Part shown: positions 35,869-47,800 of the stretch, one piece after another
How the letters are laid out: each line of letters begins with the position of its first letter
Numbering within the stretch: position 1 is the stretch's first letter
From: Leptodontidium sp. MPI-SDFR-AT-0119
Taxonomy: Eukaryota > Ascomycota > Leotiomycetes > Helotiales > Leptodontidiaceae
DNA: 64,000 nt
Assembly: GCA_020726505.1 (NCBI GenBank)
Contig: JAHLEZ010000011.1
Coordinates: 2,604,001-2,668,000 of the forward strand
Direction: 5' to 3'
Notes under the pieces: model-generated
Databases searched by the model: none
What the model saw: only the letters and a program-made list of their open reading frames with translations
Told to the model about the DNA's origin: nothing
Made by a program: the position numbers and the translations under genes

Positions 35869-38800
35869 ATGGATATCGACCAGCCGAACGGAGAGAACTT
35901 GGGAGGAATGGAGAATGGAGAAATGCTGGAGGAATTGCCAGAAGAAATTCTGGAGATTATACACCTACAAAACTCCCCGCGTTTCCTCGATGCGCTTGCA
36001 GTCGCTGCACTGAAGCCCGAGTTAACTCTACAGCTCTTAACAAGATATGAAGATATTTTTGTGGATACATCTGCGAGATGGATTGGAGGACAATCAGGAG
36101 GAGAGCAAAATATTGGGGTAATTGGAGCTTTTGCGCGGATTCTACCTCTTGCGCCGCATCTTTCGACTTTTCTGGGGAAATACATGGAGAATACTTCGGG
36201 GCCTGGACATGAGAGACAAGATGCTAGGATACAATGTTTATGGGATATGGGAAATGGTTTGAATGTACTGGAACTTCAGCGAATACTGCTTGCGACTTTG
36301 AGGCTCCTCAATTTCAATAGCAATGCTTTCTCACGAACGATATCGGGATCGAATATTCAACATTACTTGAAGCATGCGGACAGAGGTGTGCGATATTTGG
36401 CCGTTCGGATATTCTGCCAGCTATGTTCTGCTTCGGAAACCAAACTGGAGGCTATGGTTGAGGAACATGTTGGGAAATCGGAGGCTGTAATGGGAGACCT
36501 GGACGGCCAATTGGTTGATTACGGATTCTTGAGTCTATTCGAGGACAAGCGGTTGAAAGATGCTGCAGAGTCCTTTGGTCGAGAATCTAAGCTTGTATCG
36601 CCAAACTTGCAGGGTCTGTCAGAACTGATTGTCCAATACACAAGTACTTTACTTCCTCGACCAAATGGTCCCCCCTCCCAACCCTCCACAATGGTGCAAA
36701 CAACGACCACCTCGAAGAATATGGAAACATTTGCCAAGTCGCTTCTCTCGTCCTCCCCTATACTTCTACATGGACTGGCTGGATCGGGAAAAACATCTCT
36801 TGTCAATGATTTTGCTCGAGAACTCGGCATGGACTCGAATATGGTCACTCTCCACCTGAACGAGCAAACCGATGCCAAGATGCTGATTGGAATGTATACC
36901 AGTGGATCAAAACCAGGTTCCTTCACATGGCGAGCTGGTGTGTTGACGACAGCAGTCAGAGAAGGTAGATGGGTGTTCATCGAAGATCTCGACCGAGCAC
37001 CAAACGAAGTGATCAGTGTGATATTACCGCTCATTGAACGTGGAGAGTTGTTGATTCCTAGCCGAGGAGAGACAATTAAAGCTGGACGTGGTTTCAGACT
37101 CCTCGCCAGTATTCGAACATCACTCAGTGTGACTGGGCATGAAAACCCACCAGCTTTGCACATGCTTGGAGCTCGTTTATGGCAGCGAGTACCTGTACAT
37201 ATGCCCAGCCAGGAGGAATTCACCCAAATTATCGATGGAACCTATCCCATCCTACACAAGTTTCTCCCTGGTATCATTAGTGTGTATGAGAGATTATACA
37301 CATTGTCACAGAAACCATCATTCGCCTCGAGAAGTCGTACGTCCTTGGGCCGACCTATCAGTCCTCGTGATCTATTGAAGTGGTGTCGAAGACTGGATGG
37401 TGTTCTCAGAGCTTCCGGTTCGCAGACTGGAGATGAGCCTATCACTGATGCCATCAAGTACGAGATGTTTCTTGAAGCCACCGACTGCTTTGCGGGCAGT
37501 TTGCAATCAGATGATACTCGCAAGACCGTCATTTCAGCGATAGCGGAAGAGATGCACATCGATCCCCAGCGGGTCGAACATTTCCTGACGTCCCATATCC
37601 CACGATATCAAGATGGAGAGACGGAGCTGACAATTGGGAGAGTTCGCTTGCAAAAACGTCCCGCAAACAGAGTCTCCAAGCCATCCAAGAAATCAAGACC
37701 CTTTGCCAATACCACCCACGCCAAGCGGCTGTTGGAGCAGGTCGGTGTGGCTGTGAAGATGATGGAACCAGTCCTACTCGTTGGAGAAACCGGTATTGGA
37801 AAAACAACCGCCGTTCAACAACTCGCAGACTCCTTGGGGTACAAACTGACCGCAGTAAACTTGTCCCAACAGAGTGAAGTTGGGGACCTGCTCGGTGGTT
37901 TCAAGCCTGTCAATATTAGAAGTCTTGCAATCCCACTAAAGGAAGAGTTTGATGACTTGTTCGCAGCAACTGGTATTTCAGCAACAAAGAACCAGAAATA
38001 TCTTGAGTCACTCGGAAAGTGCGTTGCGAAGAGCCAATGGAGCAAGGCAAGCAGACTATGGCGCGAAGCACCCAAGATGTTCGACAAGATCATCTCAGAA
38101 TTAAAGAAGAAAGAAGTCGCGAATGGACGACCCGTTGAGCAACCTACGAAGCGTCGGAAGACTGAGTCAAGACTGCAATCTTTACTTCAGCTGAAACCTA
38201 GATGGGAGCGATTCTCACAAAGTTTGGCACAATTTGACATTCAGTTGTCTGGTGGATCAAAAGGCTTTGCTTTCACATTTGTCGAGGGTAATATTGTGAA
38301 GGCTGCTCGAAATGGTGATTGGGTGCTTCTCGATGAGATCAATCTTGCTTCCCCCGATACATTGGAAAGCATTGCCGACCTGCTGCACCATGGATCTGGA
38401 GGCTCGCCATCCATCTTGCTTTCAGAGACGGGTGAGATTGAAAGAGTCAAGGCTCATCCCAATTTTCGAATTTTTGGTGCCATGAACCCAGCTACCGATG
38501 TTGGAAAGCGAGATCTGCCTATGGGCTTGCGGTCAAGATTTACCGAGATCTACGTTGAGAGTCCAGATAGGAACTTGGATGATCTTCTTGGTGTCATTCA
38601 GGCTTACCTGAAAGGAAATACCAGCAACGATGAGAAAGCTGCTCATGATGTTGCACGATTGTACCTTAATACCAAGCGTCTAGCAGATGAGAAGAGACTG
38701 GTCGATGGTGCTAATCAAGTTCCGCATTTCAGTCTACGAACCCTCACACGTGTTCTCAGCTACGTTGTTGAGATTGCACCTTCATATGGACTGCGACGAG

Positions 38801-41800
38801 CATTATATGAAGGCTTCGCAATGGGATTCCTGACTCTCCTTGACAGAGAATCCGAAAAGTTGCTGATGCCACTCATAGATCATCATTTGTTGAGTAGTCA
38901 TGGTAATTCTCGTGCTCTTCTTGCACAGACACCTCGCCGACTTGATGATGGGAAGCTGTATAAAGCATTCATGAACAAGGAGAAAGACCGCCAATACTGG
39001 ATGCTTCAGGGCTCCGAGACACCTCAGGAACAGACCCACTACATCAAGACACCATCAGTTGAGCGCAATATGCTGAACCTGGTCCGAGCTACCTCTACCA
39101 GAAGATTCCCAGTCCTCGTACAAGGCCCAACATCTTCCGGAAAGACAAGCATGATTGAGTACCTGGCAAGATACAGTGGCAACAAGTTCGTCAGAATCAA
39201 TAATCACGAACACACCGATTTGCAAGAATATTTAGGCACGTACGTCTCAGGCTCCGATGGCCAACTTCGCTTCCAAGAAGGCCTCCTTGTTCAAGCGCTC
39301 CGCCAGGGTCACTGGATCGTGCTTGACGAGTTGAATTTGGCTCCCACAGATGTCCTCGAAGCTCTCAATCGCTTACTTGATGACAACCGCGAACTCCTCA
39401 TCCCCGAAACCCAGGAGATAGTTCGTCCTCATGAGCATTTCATGCTCTTCGCAACCCAGAATCCACCTGGACTCTATGGTGGTCGAAAGACCCTCTCGCG
39501 CGCGTTCCGGAATCGTTTCCTGGAGCTTCATTTCGATGACATACCACAAGATGAGCTGCAACAAATTCTGGAGTATCGAAGCCAGAAAGTTGCACCATCG
39601 GATTGCAAGAGAATTGTGGATGTCTACAAAGAGTTATCGACCCTGCGCCAGTCCAGTCGTCTTTTCGAACAGAAAGACAGTTTCGCTACTCTGAGAGATT
39701 TGTTCCGATGGGCTCTCCGAGATGCAGATAATCGAGAGCAACTAGCGGCAAATGGTTACATGCTCTTGGCAGAGCGCGTTCGAAACCCTGCTGAGAGAAC
39801 AGCCGTCAAGGAGATCATTGAAAAGGTCATGAAAGTCAAGATTGACCCTACAGTGCTCTATGGCGGCGACTTTTCGCCGGAGATCAAAGCCTACAATGAG
39901 ACCTCGAATTCTCAAGGCGTTGTTTGGACCCAGGCTATGCGCAGATTGTATGTTCTTGTTGCCCATGCTCTCCGCAACGACGAGCCAGTGCTCTTGGTCG
40001 GCGAGACTGGTTGTGGAAAGACAACTGTTTGCCAGATGCTGGCAGAAGCATTTGGTAAGGAACTGCATATCGTGAATGCTCATCAGAACACTGAGACTGG
40101 GGATCTCATTGGAGCTCAACGGCCAGTGCGAAATCGGGCTGTGATATTGGAGCAGCTAAAGCAAGATTTGCTCACACTCCTGAGAGGCCTTGGCGAGGCA
40201 ATTGCTGACGATGTTGATGTTGATGTTTTGATGGCGACCTACCGTTCATTACCATCCCCGACAACGGCACAAGCACCGGAGGAGTTGAGACAACGAATCG
40301 AGCTCAATCAAGGAAAGGCTAAGGCTCTCTTCGAATGGTCAGACGGAAGCTTGGTCCAGGCTTTGAAAGAGGGCCAATTCTTCTTACTCGATGAAATCTC
40401 TTTGGCAGACGACTCCGTCCTGGAACGACTGAACTCCGTTCTCGAAACCCAGCGAACTATTCTCCTCGCTGAGAAAGGTGTTGACAATTCTTTCGTTCAA
40501 GCAGCTGATGGTTTCCAGTTCTTCGCCACCATGAATCCTGGTGGTGATTATGGAAAGCGAGAGCTGTCCCCTGCACTTCGAAATCGTTTTACCGAAATCT
40601 GGGTTCCCTCTCTGTCAGAACATGAAGATGTATTCCAGATCGTTGAGGCTAAGTTGATCGACAGCTTCAAGCATCTTTCAAAGGCCATGGTACATTTTGC
40701 GGAATGGTTTGGAGAGAACTACCGGTCCTCATCATCGACTTCAATTTCGGTCCGTGATGTACTCGCATGGGTCAAATTCATGAACGGCTCCAGCTCCACA
40801 GATCCATATTTCGCGGTCTTGCATGGTGCTGCGATGGTATACATTGACACTTTGGGTGCGAATCCTGCTGCTTTACTGGCAATCAACCCGGACAACATCG
40901 TTGAAGAGCGAAAGAAGTGCCTGTCGCAACTCAGCATCCTCTTGAAGCATGACATCAACTCAATATACTTTAAGCCTATCGACCTTGTAAATGGTGATAC
41001 ATCATTGATTATGGGAGATTTCTCGATTCCAAAGCAGTCCGACTCAGATTCCGATCCAGGATTTGCATTCAACGCACCAACCACAAAGCTGAATGCCATG
41101 AGAGTCATCCGAGCCCTTCAAGTTCAGAAGCCGATCCTGATAGAAGGAAGTCCTGGTGTTGGGAAGACAACTTTGATTGCCGCTCTCGCTCGTGCATGCA
41201 ATCGACCATTGACTCGTATCAACCTATCGGAGCAAACCGATCTCATGGACTTGTTTGGATCCGATGTCCCAGTCGAAGGCGCCGAGGCCGGTCACTTCGC
41301 ATGGCGAGATGCTCCATTCCTCCAGGCAATGCAGAATGGCGAATGGGTATTACTGGATGAGATGAACCTCGCCTCGCAATCCGTACTCGAGGGATTGAAC
41401 GCATGTCTCGATCATCGCGGAGAAGTCTACATTTCCGAACTCGACCAGACTTTCAAGCGCCATCCCAACTTCTCCGTCTTCGCTGCCCAAAATCCACATC
41501 ATCAAGGTGGCGGTAGAAAGGGACTGCCTAGCTCATTTGTGAATCGTTTTACCGTGGTGTACGCTGATGTGTTTAGGAACGAGGATCTTCAGTTGATATG
41601 CAACCACAACTTCCCTGCGATGCCAGATGAGACAGTAAATACAATCATCGCTTTCGTTTCCCGTCTCGAGCAAGATATTGTGCACCGTCGACAATTCGGC
41701 TCTCAAGGTGGACCATGGGAGTTCAATCTTCGAGATATTCTTCGTTGGCTTCACCTGCTCGGATCTTCTGCTCCACTGCTAGCTGCTGCTACTCCATCTG

Positions 41801-44800
41801 ATTTCTTGAATCTCATTTTCCGACAACGATTCAGAACCACCAAGGACCGTCAAGAAGTTGATAGAATATTCGCCCAAGTATTCTGCACAAATGTTCCGTT
41901 CCGCCACTTCTTCCACAACGCGACCGCTGCTGCGTATCAAGTCGGCTTAGCATACATGGAGAGAGACGTACTCATTCAACGACTCTCATTCCCAGCCATT
42001 GACCCAATCAACCGCCTCCCCGAAATTGAGTCTGTAATGATATGCATCCAACATAACCTACCCTGTATCCTAGTCGGACCCTCGGGTTCAGGCAAGACGA
42101 CAATTATCGAGCACATTGCTGCTACGAGCGGCAAATCTCTCGTAGTCTTCCCTCTAAACGCCGACATCGATACCATGGATCTCGTTGGTGGCTTCGAGCA
42201 AGTCGATCCCCAGCGTGCGGCAAACACTTTCCTCTCGGAGATGAAAGAGTTCATTAACACCAAAATCCTTTTTTCGCTTCCCGCACAAGTTCCCTCGGAA
42301 GCACTCACTCTCTTGGAGTTGCTTAGTCTCCCCAGCCAAGTAACCTCATCATATTTCAATTCCCTTGCGCAAAACCTTCTCGGACTCGAGACCACAACTT
42401 CCCTTTCTGCCTTCGGCACTCTCGCAACGACCTGTATCGAGTTTGCATCCCGTCCCATGGCGGTTGAAAATGCACGCTTCGAATGGGTGGATGGCGTCCT
42501 CGTCAAAGCCCTCGAACAAGGTTCCTGGCTCGTTCTCGACAACGCAAATCTCTGCAGTGCATCCGTTCTCGACCGTTTGAACTCTCTTCTCGAACCAAAT
42601 GGTTTCCTTAGCATCAACGAACATTGCGGTCCCGACGGCGAGCCGAAGATCGTTAAACCGCATCCCGAGTTTAGAATCTTCTTGACTATGGATGCGAGAT
42701 TTGGGGAATTGTCTAGGGCTATGAGAAATCGAGCTATAGAGATCTTTGTTGAGCCAGTTTCGACTGAGGATGTGCCCGAGATTAGCGTTGTTGTTAAGCC
42801 TGAAGCTAGCATGCGAAGATTCCGAAATCTGGCGGAAGCGTTGGGGCTACAAGGTGTGGACCAAGAACAAGCACGTTTGTTGCACGCTGCTGCTCTGGAT
42901 AACTTGTCGTGGTCTGACATGCCTCTTCTGGAACGATTTGTTAAGGAATTCTGCAACACGGAGGCTCGAAATGTCGACTTCGCGGCCCTCTGCGAAATTT
43001 ACAACGAGATATACCAAGGATCAGCAAATCAACAATTCAGAGCTTCTATTGGGGGTATTCTCGGCGAACTCGCAACGAGTAACAAGCTACCCATGGAGAG
43101 TTTCAGAGACACACAAGTCATCCACCCACTCCAGAACTCCCCATTGGTTCCTCTCTTCGCCCAGGGCTCCAATTCAGCGCATGCTTATTGGCTGGGTGCT
43201 GTCTTCGACCTCACCATCGAGATCTCTGCCGCGACAAAAGCACATATGTTACAAGAGAATAGCCTAGAGGCTCTGAAGCCCAGCAAGATGAACAGATTAC
43301 AGAGGTCGCTTGTGAAAGGCCGCGTCTCATCTGTGACGAAAGACTCGACTGTCAATATATCCGAGTTCCTCCGAAACACTTTGATGGCGCTGGCAGCATA
43401 CTTGCAGAGTCACACTGGCCCCAATGATCAATGGAGAGTCCAGCAGCAAGCATTCAAATCGTTGCTCCGATATTGGTGGAATACCTTCCAACTCGCCACA
43501 TCGCGCGTTTTCGAGGAGTCAACATTCCAGGCACATCTTGCCATCGGCTCAGATCTCCTCAATCGAATTTCTGCTGCTGTTCAATCATCCAGCCCACCTA
43601 TTGCATTCTTCAGCCAGAGCCTGCAGACAGAATTTTCATCAGGCTTCAAGCTTACCACAGGTCTCAGCATGGAACTCCTCTGGCGCCAACTCCGACCCAC
43701 CGTCATCCCAAACCGCAGCGTTATGCGAACACTCGCGCAGATGGAACAGTTAGCTCTGCGCTTCGATGCTTTGAGATGGAAGACAACAATTTCTGTCGCT
43801 GAGTTAGGTCATATCATGGCTTCTCTCGTAAAAGCCTACAAGCTTATCCTGACAAGCGATGTTGATGGATTGAGCCTTATCTCGACATTGGATACCGAGA
43901 TGGAGAACCTCGAGAAGAGTATCGGGAGCGAAGAGGATGGTGTAACGCCTTTTTTCACCACCCAATTCGAGGCATTGAGACAATTCCGGACGTTGGATGC
44001 CTTAACATCTGGTTCTATTGGCGAGGCAGCTGTCGACGTTGATGTTGTGATTCTCGCCAATCATCCCACGACTTCTGAGATGCAATTCGTCAGCTCGACG
44101 ATGAATTCCAAGAATCTGCAGGCCATTGATTACCTTCTTGGCAGCAGCGAGAGATTACAACCTGTCACAGACACCTTTTCTATCGACATGCTGAAGAAGT
44201 TGAATGTAGTTGGAGATGTCGATCTGAAGTCCTTGATGTTGTTTGAGACCGAGCTACCGGCTATGGGTCAGAAGCTGGCTTTGTCGAGCGCCACGCTGTC
44301 CAGAGATCCAGTCGTTGATCTCAACGATGTCCTTTCAACTCTATTGTTCTCAGTCGTTTCTGCACATGGATCGGATGTTGAGTCTTCCTTCCTGACATTG
44401 TGCCAATCTCTGCGATCGTCCGTTGAGCCAGGCGTCGTTGACTTCTCTCCGTCGAACGCAAGTATCGGCCAAGATCTCCTTGCACCAAGTACGCCAATAC
44501 AACTCAGAGAAGTCATTACCAAGAACTTCAGCGCCGGAGCAATCTCTATTGTTGCCTCACGATCACAACCAAAACTGCGATTGCAATTCTCTTCTCTCGC
44601 ATGGGTTCACTTCGCAATCGGATGTATTACATTATACGTCCCCGACAGAGCTTTTGATCCAGATAAAAGACAACAACTTGAGCGCCAAAGACACTCCGAG
44701 AACCGCACAGATATCCAGGCCAAACTTGCAGCACTACGCCAGTTCGAGCGTCTATTCTCCGGACAGGAATCGAATCTCCGATGTCAAGTACTGGAGACTG

Positions 44801-47800
44801 AACTTGCTGAGTTGGGCGACCCGCCTGAGATCCTACAGGAGATTTACCGGCCCGAAATCTCAGAGATGGACCAATTGCAGGGAGAATTCGGGAATTTGTT
44901 GAAGACTGTCTTGAATTCTGACCTCGAAAGTACGGTGTCGAAATACTTCACCGATGGCGATGAGAGTGGACTGCAACAGATCAAGCTTGCGCAACACAAC
45001 GTCGCGCAGATCATTCGACGATTGTCAGACCGCTTCAGAGCTTACAACGATCTCACGGCTCCGGTCATCAGTATGCTTCGCTGCCTTCAGATCGGGTTGT
45101 CAATGGCCACTCTCGTTTCTGCTGCACCCTCAGCGAAGAATGAGTCCTGCTTGGCACTGAGCAAAATGACCCCTTTCCTTGGAGGTGGGCCAACCGCTAT
45201 CAACGAAGATATCATTGCCTCACAACCAATGGAATATCTATCCCTCATCGCGATGACCGCCGCAACGGAGAGGCTGTCTTCGTTTGGAGAAGAAAGTCGA
45301 CAAGCATTGTTCAAGGGATTCCACGGCTGCTATGATCAGTGGAAGAAGAGACTCGAATCCGACAGACTAGAAGCAGAATCAAGCTCTGGATTGTACGTCT
45401 TTAGAGGAAGTGCCGAGGACGAAGAAGAAGATGACCAAGAGCAATTCAATGAACTCTTCCCAGCCTACGACGATGAATCTGCGGATAAGCCAAAGGGTGT
45501 CACACCCGCGCAGTTTGTTGTCAGAGAGACGGCTATTGGACTCGCCAAAGTGCACTCTGAGATCTTCTTGGGCAGTGCTTTGCCGCAAGAGAGTATCATG
45601 TCATCAATCCGCAAGATATCGAAACGTATCGGCTCTTTACATGAAGAAGCGCCATTCAGCGAACGAAAGATCACCCGTGCCCTGTTACCCGGCACACTGT
45701 TGCTTTTGGACGACGAGATTGTGACTCTGAACTCCAGCACGGCACTTCCTGCCACCTACAACTTCTACACATCCGCGAACCTTCCCGAGACACGCAAACT
45801 CGTTACTCTCGTCCAGCAAATCATCACCAGATTCCGAGATCTCCAAGCTGTTGATGAGATTGGCCACATGCAACCACTTCAAGACGTCCTCGTATCATGC
45901 CACGAACTCCTGAAATTCAGACATACAGAGCCCCTTGCAAGAATCATCACCAAAGTCGAGAAAGTCCACACGTTCATGCACGAATGGCAATTTGGCGGCT
46001 GGGCTAGCCGTGTGAACTCGGTACTTTCACTGTACGACGAGCTGACCGCTACGATTGTTAATTGGCGCCGCTTAGAATTGAGTACATGGGCAAAGTTATT
46101 CGAGATGGAGAGTGAGAAATGTGATGATGATGCACGCTCTTGGTTCTTCCTTGCGTATGAAGTCGTCGTTGCGGTGCCGTTGCAGATCTCTGACTCGCCA
46201 GAGGAATTGAGAGTTTATGCACAGAAGCTCCTTAAGGATCTAGAAGCTTATTTTTCGAGTGCTATTGTGGGACAATTTGTGCAGCGATTGCAATTGTTGA
46301 AGCAGTTGCAGCAGCATCTCGAGTTGCTTGCTCTCGATATGCCGTACCTATCGATCGTTCGAGATGCCTTGGTCAACTTCATCGCCTTGTATGCCCGGTA
46401 CGAGAAGCCCATTCAAGAGAATTTGAAGAGAGGGCGAGTCTCGCTTGAGAAAGCCATGAAAGACGTTCTCCTTCTGGCGAGTTGGAAGGATACGAATATT
46501 GTGGCGTTGAGGGATAGTGCCAAGAGATCCCACCACAAACTGTTCAAGATAGTTAGGAAGTTCCGCTCGCTGTTGGGACAGCCTATGGAATTCGTTCTTA
46601 AGAGTGGCTTGCCTGATGAAGTCACCTCTCCAACTACTGACGATATCAAGACGTCTCAGACACCAACAGTCGACGACGCTGCTGTGCAACTCTGCGCTTC
46701 GTCTGTCCCAGTCTGGTCCAGTAAAGCCAAGCGATTCATTAACGTCAACAAAACCGTCACTATGATGGCTGAGACCGCACAGCTCCCCGCCGCCGCAGTG
46801 GAGTGCTCATTATACCTCGACTCCTTCCTCGGAAACATCATATCCTCGACCGCCGAACTCCAAAAAGCCACTCCATCTCTTCTAACAGAAGACAACAAAG
46901 ACGAAGTCAAACATCTCAAATCCCGGAAACGCAAGCTCTTCGCCGACACACTAAAGGAGCTCCGGCAGATGGGCATCAAGTACAACCTCGGTGCCAATGC
47001 TCTCGCACAGCAGGATTCGCTGAGTGTGGTATTAGCTAACGTCGAGGCATTGGATGAGATGGGTGTTGAAGGTCTGGAGTACTATTTCCATAAGGCCGTC
47101 GATCTTGCACCGAGAGTGAGAGCGGCTGTCCATCAACATAATGAGGATCTGAGCAGTGCCGAGGTGGCGAGAAGTACTGGCTTCCTGGAGGGGTTACTGC
47201 AGGTTCTACTTGCGCAGCGAAACTCTCTTGCCAGTGCTGTCAAGGGAATGAATACCATCGATGCGAATATCCAAATGGTCAAGGGACTATGGGCACCAGG
47301 TACCTACACCGTCAAGATCTCAAATGCCACTTCAAATCACGAAAGAGTCCTTCGCTGGCTCCCCAATATCCTGGTAGTTGCTATCGAGCTTGTCACTATC
47401 CATGCTAAGCTAGGCAGGATAGATTCAAAGGATATTGTTAGTGTTCTGGCCTCATGGCATAATCGCTTTATTCAGTTCACTAGACAGTGGGATGAACTTA
47501 CCACTCTGCCCTCCGGCATTGTATCTACTGCGTCTCTAGCACTTCAGGAAGAGATCACGGATGCAGCACAGCAGCTCAATATTGAGACATCCGACGTCAC
47601 TGAGCAGCGTCCCGATCTTGCATTCGTTGTCAATCAGATCCTGCCATGGACTGGCATCACAGCTGCACAGGTGGACAGCGCAGCGGAAGAGAAGACAATT
47701 GAGGATCTTGACCAGAAGCTCTCGACTGTTTGCGACACTGTCCTCGTGGCTATTGAGAAGTACAAGAAAACTGCCGCCGATCTTCCGACTTCCACTGAAG